Source: Bacteriovoracaceae bacterium
Lineage (GTDB): Bacteria; Bdellovibrionota; Bacteriovoracia; Bacteriovoracales; Bacteriovoracaceae
Assembly: GCA_018060635.1 (NCBI GenBank)
Contig: JAGOVR010000048.1
Coordinates: 1-10,558, forward strand
Length of the DNA: 10,558 bases
Direction: 5' to 3'
Shown: one piece after another, positions 5,947 to 10,558 of the stretch
How the letters are laid out: the number at the start of each line of letters is the position of its first letter
Position numbering within the stretch: position 1 is the stretch's first letter
Notes under the pieces: model-generated
Told to the model about the DNA's origin: nothing
Database searches by the model: none
Seen by the model: only the letters and a program-made list of their open reading frames with translations
Made by a program: the position numbers and the translations under genes

Positions 5947-7314
5947 ATGCAAGATCCTCATGTTCTTATTGCGGGTGCCAGTGGTTATATTGGGAAAGAA
6001 ATAATTACAAAAATTTTACAAGAATTTCCTACTTGTCACATTACAGCTTTGTCTCGCAACAAACAAACTTCTACGGATCCTCGAGTGGAGTGGAAAAGTT
6101 GTGACTTGTTTTCTCTAAAATCTTTAGAAGAATCTATTCCTAAAAAAGTAGATGTGGCTTTTTATCTAGTTCATTCCATGGGGCCTACTGCCAAATTAGA
6201 TCAGGGCTCTTTTGCCGATTATGATCTCATTTTAGCAGATAACTTTTCTCGTGCCCTTAAGCCTACAGGAATTAAGCAAGTTATTTATTTAGGAGGTCTT
6301 ATTCCTCCTGTCCAAAAATTATCTTTGCATCTGCAAAGCCGTTTAGAAGTAGAAAAAACATTTGAAGAGTATGGTCTTCCTACCACCATTTTTCGTGCAG
6401 GACTTATTTTGGGTGATGCAGGTTCTTCTTTTCAAATCTTAGTTAAACTAGTCAACAGACTTCCTCTTATGATTTGTCCGCAGTGGACTCAAACCATGAC
6501 CGCCCCCGTAGATTTAAAAACTGTTCTCCATTCTTTAACTAGTGCTATGAAAGATTCTTCCCATATTGGAAAAGTTTATGATTTGGCAGGCTGTGAACCT
6601 TTAAGTTATATGCAAATGATGAGTGTCACTGCCAAAGCCATGGGGAAAAAAAGATTTTTTATGACGGTCCCTTTTTTTACGCCAACTCTTTCTCGTTTAT
6701 GGGTAAGTCTTATTACAGGAGCTCCTAAAAATTTGGTTTATCCACTTATAGAATCACTCAAACATCCCATGGTTTTTCGCCCAACTCATTTGTTTTCTAA
6801 TTCTTGGCAAGGTAAAAAATATGAAGATTTACTTTCACAAGTTTCTTTTCAAACAAAACCTTCTCGCAAATTTTTTACCTTTAGCGCTGAAACAAAAACA
6901 GTACGTTCCGTACAGAGGCTCCCACTGCCTCAAGGGAAAAATGCTAAATGGGTGACAGATTGTTACTTGGAATGGTTGCCTAAGTTTTTAAAACCCTTCA
7001 TTCATGTTGCAGTCAAAGATCATAAAGTTATTTTTGGAATGTTTGGAGACAAATTAAAATTATTAGAGATGCAAGTAAGTCCAGAGCGCAGTAATCCTGA
7101 TCGGCAACTTCTCTATATTGTGGGCGGACTCTTGTCTTCAAAAGGGGGGCGAGGTCGGCTAGAGTTTCGAGTGGTTTTAAATCGAGAGTATGTGATTGCG
7201 GCTATTCATGATTTCAAACCAGCACTTCCTTGGTTTATTTATAAATATACGCAAGCGAAACTACATCTTTTTGTGATGAACAAGTTTGCCAAACACTTAC
7301 AGCAAAAAAAGTGA
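5947..7314 (+). CDS. YbjT-like atypical SDR (NAD(P)-binding) with DUF2867-type C-terminus
   Basis: A 455-residue protein. The Rossmann dinucleotide loop G10-A-S-G-Y-I-G16 follows VLIAG. Next come YLVHSMG (73-79), a hallmark of the YbjT/DUF2867-linked SDRs, then VIYLGGL (112-118), SRLEVEKTF and TTIFRAGLILG (146-156). This is an atypical (extended, epimerase-like) SDR without a plain YxxxK. The C-terminal third has FGMFGDKL, GGLLSSKGGRGRLEF and ALPWFIYKYTQAKLH, resembling a DUF2867 domain, for which no catalytic role is established. The length is close to that of E. coli YbjT. It sits 12 bases behind the flavin reductase gene and is probably co-transcribed, hinting at a shared redox or stress role. 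It is convergent with the lipoprotein gene, with 12 bases between stops. Confidence 0.88.
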   Translation: MQDPHVLIAGASGYIGKEIITKILQEFPTCHITALSRNKQTSTDPRVEWKSCDLFSLKSLEESIPKKVDVAFYLVHSMGPTAKLDQGSFADYDLILADNFSRALKPTGIKQVIYLGGLIPPVQKLSLHLQSRLEVEKTFEEYGLPTTIFRAGLILGDAGSSFQILVKLVNRLPLMICPQWTQTMTAPVDLKTVLHSLTSAMKDSSHIGKVYDLAGCEPLSYMQMMSVTAKAMGKKRFFMTVPFFTPTLSRLWVSLITGAPKNLVYPLIESLKHPMVFRPTHLFSNSWQGKKYEDLLSQVSFQTKPSRKFFTFSAETKTVRSVQRLPLPQGKNAKWVTDCYLEWLPKFLKPFIHVAVKDHKVIFGMFGDKLKLLEMQVSPERSNPDRQLLYIVGGLLSSKGGRGRLEFRVVLNREYVIAAIHDFKPALPWFIYKYTQAKLHLFVMNKFAKHLQQKK

Positions 7315-7326
7315 AGTCTTAAACTA

Positions 7327-8769
7327 TTAAATTTTTTCTAAAAGTATACTACTCACTGTTGTTGGGCGTGAGCCTAATGTCGGATAATTATTTAAAGCAC
7401 GCAGAGGATTTCCAAATTGTAGAGTATGAGGGTTTGCAGTTGTATCAAGATAGTAGATGTCGTATTCTAATTCACCCACATTTGGGATAATAAAATTATC
7501 ACATGTAAGTCCTGTGATATCTTTAGTGACGTCAACTTCCCAGTCATTAAAACCGCATAAGCTACTTGTATTATTGGAAGCAACAGAAGTGGCATCTTGA
7601 AATGTAAGGCGAGTAGAAATATAGGTGATATTAATTTCTTTTCCGTTGAGTCCTATGCCTGCGGCATCAGGAACTGTAGCACCCACACTATAGTAAAAAT
7701 TTTTCTCTACAGAATCAATTTGCATGGTGCAAGAAGCATCGCCATAGATGTCAGCATAAAGAGTTCCTGTTCCTAAGAAAAACACTATTCGAGATTTTAT
7801 ATAGACAACACCAAATAAATCTTCACAGCTAGAGAGAGCATAAGTTCCAATAAGATTACTGATAGATGAAAAACTATTTCTCTGAGTTGCAAGAGATTCA
7901 GAGACACTTACTAAATCATTTAGAAGTGAGCTGTTAGAGAGAAGTAAGCTGGCAAACGTAGGCTTTTGAACGACAGCTTTAATAGCCGAGATTCCTCCAT
8001 TAGAAGAACTGTAACTTAAGCCATAACTAACAAGGTTACGAAAAGATTTTTCAATAAGGGGATTGTCTTGAGTTAGCAGTGAGGCCAGAGTTGAGACATA
8101 CATTGTAGGAGTTAAAATGGCATTTCCCTCAGCAAATTCATCTAAGAGCCCTAACTCATATTGCATAGATAATAATTCATTGGATGAATAGTTTGTTTGA
8201 ATATTAGAAGTTATCGTTTGAATATTTGCAAGAGGCAAGGATGCCCAATTGATATTGTTACTTCTTTCATTAAGGAAGAGAGAGGTATAAGCTACTGCAG
8301 AAACAGTATCGTTCATATTAATATTGCGAGTTATTTGGTTTCCTTCTAGCAACGGTACTACAGTACTTAAAACTCGAGACTGGGAGGGGTGAACAATAAC
8401 AATATTAGTAATAGGATTTGTGGCAAGTTCAAGAGGGCGAGTGGAAAAATGAATAGAGTAATGAGAATCAATAAAATCTCCAGAGCATAAAAAGACTCTA
8501 TCGTTATTACTGTCATAGTAATAAAGCTTGGCGCAAGCATTAACATCAGAACAACTTGTAGTGCATAGAGCGTGAGGATTTCCATCATCAGCATAGGCAG
8601 AAGGGATTAGTAGATTTAAAAAAAAAGTAACATTCCCTTCAATAGTGAATTCGTCTTGAGAGGAGTCACCACCAGACCTTTTTTTGCTATTACAGGCATT
8701 CAAAATGAGTGCAAAAGTTAAAATCCCTAAAAATATCAATTTAGGAGAAGATCTATTTTTAATAATCAT
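7327..8769 (-). CDS. Large lipoprotein of unknown function
   Basis: 480 residues. The N-terminus has charged residues, a hydrophobic core and the lipobox L-N-A-C26, so it should be lipidated and anchored in the envelope, most likely the outer membrane. Soon after comes a second hydrophobic stretch, FFLNLLIPSAYADDG (49-63), which looks like a signal-peptidase-I site (A-Y-A|D) placed inside the mature protein. Four Cys (69, 73, 79, 95) follow within a beta-rich region, then a helical, Asn/Ser/Leu-rich middle (about 120-300). The C-terminal third (from about LIGTYALSSC) is beta-rich with further Cys and ends in a conserved-looking RPTTVSSILLEK, perhaps a lipocalin-like barrel. Only the lipoprotein call is secure. 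No clear Shine-Dalgarno precedes ATG 8769. Confidence 0.88.
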   Translation of the reverse strand: MIIKNRSSPKLIFLGILTFALILNACNSKKRSGGDSSQDEFTIEGNVTFFLNLLIPSAYADDGNPHALCTTSCSDVNACAKLYYYDSNNDRVFLCSGDFIDSHYSIHFSTRPLELATNPITNIVIVHPSQSRVLSTVVPLLEGNQITRNINMNDTVSAVAYTSLFLNERSNNINWASLPLANIQTITSNIQTNYSSNELLSMQYELGLLDEFAEGNAILTPTMYVSTLASLLTQDNPLIEKSFRNLVSYGLSYSSSNGGISAIKAVVQKPTFASLLLSNSSLLNDLVSVSESLATQRNSFSSISNLIGTYALSSCEDLFGVVYIKSRIVFFLGTGTLYADIYGDASCTMQIDSVEKNFYYSVGATVPDAAGIGLNGKEINITYISTRLTFQDATSVASNNTSSLCGFNDWEVDVTKDITGLTCDNFIIPNVGELEYDIYYLDTTANPHTLQFGNPLRALNNYPTLGSRPTTVSSILLEKI

Positions 8770-8802
8770 TCTAAAAAGATATCATTCATTCCAAAGATAA
8801 AA

Positions 8803-8901
8803 TTAAGAAGAGAGAAATGCTCCTTGAATCAAAGACATACAAGGTAGTTCTTCAAAAAAAGGGGATAGATAAAAATTATTTTTGCCTTCTTTTTGAGTCA
8901 T
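8803..8901 (-). CDS. Possible 32-residue small ORF behind the TauE/SafE gene
   Basis: The gap between the permease stop and the lipoprotein start holds an ATG ORF that opens four bases after the permease TAA and ends in TAA 8805-8803. Its product starts MTQKEGKNNFYLSPFFEEL and has a single Cys at position 21 and a hydrophobic end. The tight spacing suggests translational coupling with the permease. Against it, there is no Shine-Dalgarno, the region is short and AT-rich, and I recognise no family. It may be a chance frame or the remnant of a longer gene. Confidence 0.25.
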   Translation of the reverse strand: MTQKEGKNNFYLSPFFEELPCMSLIQGAFLSS

Positions 8902-8905
8902 GTAT

Positions 8906-9661
8906 TTAGAGAAGATCATAAAAAGATTTTATAAGGAGAAGACAAATAACCAAAAAGAAAAGAGGGCGTACCACCTTTTCTGCTTTGGTGAGTACTAGGC
9001 CACTACCAATGAAGTTCCCTAGCATTGAAGCGATAGCGGCAATCAGTGCTACTTTCCATAAAATTTTTCCAGAAAAAAGGAAAAAGAAAAAAGCACTTAG
9101 GTTAGATGCATAATTAATCATACGACTGTGAATACTCGCATTTTTATAGTCCATATGCAGAAAAGAAACAAAGGCAATAAGTAGAAAGGTTCCTGTTCCT
9201 GGCCCAAAAAAACCATCATAGGCCCCTAGGAGAAAACCAATAAGTAAAAGGCGCATGGTGTATTTTTTTTCCCACACAAAATTTTTAGCGGCAGGAACTT
9301 TATGAGAAGAAAAATAAAGGATGAGAGGAATAACAATAACCAGAAGTATGAGCATATATTTTTTAGAAAGAAAGGAGCTTAGATAGGCTCCCAAAAGAGA
9401 GCCTATCAGAGCAGTCACAATACCTAAAATAAGCATTTTCCAAAAAACTTTGGAAGATCTAGAAAAGCGTAAAACGGCAATAGTCGTCCCTAAGGTACTC
9501 ACACACTTATTTGTTCCTAAAATAAAGGGTTGGGGGATACCTAACGCTATATAGGTAGGTATAGTAATAAGCCCGCCACCCCCAGCAATAGAGTCAATCA
9601 GTCCTGCTAAAGTGACTAGGAGAAAAAGGATAACATATTGAGTGACATTTAAGTCGATCAT
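8906..9661 (-). CDS. TauE/SafE (TSUP) family membrane permease, YfcA-like
   Basis: A 251-residue inner-membrane protein with about eight hydrophobic segments arranged as two related halves, the normal TSUP layout. Signature blocks are present: GGGGLITIPTY (27-37) with GTNK (49-52) in the first half, and AYDGFFGPGTGTF (147-159) with LGNFIGS (214-220) in the second. The family exports or imports small sulfur- or carbon-containing anions such as sulfite and sulfoacetate. YfcA-type members are common and mostly uncharacterised, so the substrate is unknown. It is divergent from deoC with 45 bases between starts; no strong Shine-Dalgarno is visible before ATG 9661. Nothing in the neighbours points to sulfur metabolism. 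Confidence 0.93.
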   Translation of the reverse strand: MIDLNVTQYVILFLLVTLAGLIDSIAGGGGLITIPTYIALGIPQPFILGTNKCVSTLGTTIAVLRFSRSSKVFWKMLILGIVTALIGSLLGAYLSSFLSKKYMLILLVIVIPLILYFSSHKVPAAKNFVWEKKYTMRLLLIGFLLGAYDGFFGPGTGTFLLIAFVSFLHMDYKNASIHSRMINYASNLSAFFFFLFSGKILWKVALIAAIASMLGNFIGSGLVLTKAEKVVRPLFFLVICLLLIKSFYDLL

Positions 9662-9706
9662 AGGTAAAGAGTGACAGGATAATCTAGAATTTCAAGGATA
9701 TTTTAT

Positions 9707-10453
9707 ATGTTAGATTTAAAAAAAGTTATTGATCACACTTTTCTTAAAAATGAAAAACAAGAGATCTCTTATATTCATCAAAAGGATAAAATAGATATTT
9801 TAGTACAAGAGGCACACAATTTAGGAGCTTACGCTGTGTGTGTTCGAGAAGAATTAGTTTCCGATACTAAAGATTTTTTGCAAGAGCTCTCATCTCCTGT
9901 CAAACTTTGTTCTGTGATCGGTTTTCCTTGCGGTGATGACTACTCTACGGAACAAAAAATAAATCTTTTAGAAAAAGCTCGCAAAGAAGGAGCTTGCGAA
10001 TTTGATATGGTCTTAAATGTGAATCAACTTAAATTAGGACAGGAACAAGCTGTTTATGAAGATATTTTACAAGTATCTAAATCAGCAGGGACAGATGTTT
10101 TAAAAGTAATTTTTGAAATGGCTTTATTAACTCTGTCTGAGAAGAAGGTGGCCTTAAGTCTTTGCGCTAAAGCTTTTAAAGATTCAGGTTTTGTGACGGG
10201 TCGTTTTTTTAAAACTTCGACAGGTTTTGCAAATCCTCCCCCAGGAATCCCAGTGGGAGCGACTTTAGAAGATGTAAAACTTATGTTCTCATATGCAGAA
10301 AATATTTTTGGAATCAAGCCTTCAGGTGGTATTGATAATTTAGAACAGGCTCATGCTTTTTTTAAAGCAGTAGGAAGTCCAACACTTCCTACTGGGGCCC
10401 CTGATCCACTTAAATTTCGTATTGGTTCAAGTACACTTTTACTTAAAATTTAG
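9707..10453 (+). CDS. deoC: Deoxyribose-phosphate aldolase
   Basis: Class I aldolase that splits 2-deoxyribose 5-phosphate into glyceraldehyde 3-phosphate and acetaldehyde in deoxynucleoside breakdown. The product has 248 residues, a usual length. Active-site residues can be placed against the E. coli enzyme: D100 in EFDMVLN, K133 in VLKVIFE, the Schiff-base lysine K169 in FFKTSTGF, and K204 in IKPSGGI, the phosphate-binding end. The opening KKVIDHTFLK is also typical ('IDHT.Lk'). The loop after KTSTGF is longer and Pro-rich (ANPPPGIPVGAT, 175-186) compared with the common 'GF..GGAT'. AAGGA lies eight bases before ATG 9707. No other deo genes (deoA, deoB, deoD) are in the window. Its stop overlaps the stop of the convergent partial gene. 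Confidence 0.96.
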   Translation: MLDLKKVIDHTFLKNEKQEISYIHQKDKIDILVQEAHNLGAYAVCVREELVSDTKDFLQELSSPVKLCSVIGFPCGDDYSTEQKINLLEKARKEGACEFDMVLNVNQLKLGQEQAVYEDILQVSKSAGTDVLKVIFEMALLTLSEKKVALSLCAKAFKDSGFVTGRFFKTSTGFANPPPGIPVGATLEDVKLMFSYAENIFGIKPSGGIDNLEQAHAFFKAVGSPTLPTGAPDPLKFRIGSSTLLLKI

Positions 10454-10558
10454 TTCGGTAAACTCCATTTGGTTACAGAGAAAGAAGAGTGACTTCTCCA
10501 GCCAGAAGTTGCGGTAAACCAATTGGAAGCATTGTAGTTAGTTTGGGCAGGACAACCA
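10450..10558 (-). CDS. C-terminal end of an unidentified minus-strand gene, cut by the window edge
   Basis: A frame is open from the right edge to TAA 10452-10450 for 35 codons, ending KWSLPN. Visible residues are rich in Trp, Ser, Asn and Thr (for example NASNWFTATSGWRSHSSF) and include one Cys near the edge, a composition seen in exported proteins. The stop overlaps the deoC stop, matching the convergent pattern elsewhere in the window. No family is recognisable. Another frame on the same strand is open for 27 codons, so the choice of frame rests mainly on length and position. Confidence 0.45.
   Translation of the reverse strand, partial: GCPAQTNYNASNWFTATSGWRSHSSFSVTKWSLPN

Noticed and set aside
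8367..8594. Hydrophobic 75-codon frame overlapping the lipoprotein gene on the same strand
   Set aside because: The Leu/Ile-rich composition results from reading the lipoprotein codons out of frame; nothing supports its expression.
10492..10509. Inverted repeat ACTTCT-CCAGCC-AGAAGT after deoC as a terminator
   Set aside because: There is no T-run on either strand and it lies within the open frame of the convergent partial gene, so it is not called.
1..10558. CRISPR arrays, insertion-sequence ends, rRNA, riboswitches
   Set aside because: No regularly spaced repeats, transposase motifs, terminal inverted repeats around a gene, or known structured leader could be recognised.

Overview
The window is AT-rich, gene-dense bacterial DNA with genes on both strands, very short intergenic gaps and several convergent pairs whose stop codons touch or overlap. 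Short Shine-Dalgarno-like AAGGAG or AAAGGA sites, Sec signal peptides, a lipobox lipoprotein and a CCA-encoding tRNA show a bacterium, most likely Gram-negative. The two long exported proteins, and a lipoprotein with a 'PSAYA' segment soon after its lipobox, remind me of low-GC Bdellovibrionota. That placement is an impression and is not proven by the sequence.

Left part (1-2608): the tail of a CxxC protein; an unrecognised exported 365-residue protein on the minus strand carrying an HTHP...SxxD pattern; a patatin-like phospholipase on the minus strand; then a well-formed sigma70-type promoter driving tRNA-Arg(UCG).

Middle part (2609-5090): a patch next to the tRNA rich in small accessory genes and debris. 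In order it holds an orphan ribbon-helix-helix antitoxin-like gene, a HicB-type antitoxin broken by stops and a frameshift, an unrecognised small secreted protein, an apparently intact HigB/HigA-like toxin-antitoxin pair with an inverted repeat at its 5' end, and the C-terminal remnant of an AlbA_2/HATPase_c_4 ATP-binding regulator. No integrase, transposase or duplicated tRNA end is visible, so an island or insertion hotspot is inferred only from gene content.

Right part (4996-10558): ordinary chromosomal genes. These are a DUF486 membrane protein divergent from a two-gene unit (NADPH-dependent FMN reductase plus a YbjT-like atypical SDR with a DUF2867-type tail), a large unrecognised lipoprotein, a possible 32-residue ORF just behind a TauE/SafE-type permease, deoxyribose-phosphate aldolase (deoC) divergent from that permease, and the tail of another minus-strand gene.

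The strongest biological stories are the decaying toxin-antitoxin patch beside tRNA-Arg, and the two unrecognised exported proteins. I see no wholly new multi-gene system that the sequence alone would establish.
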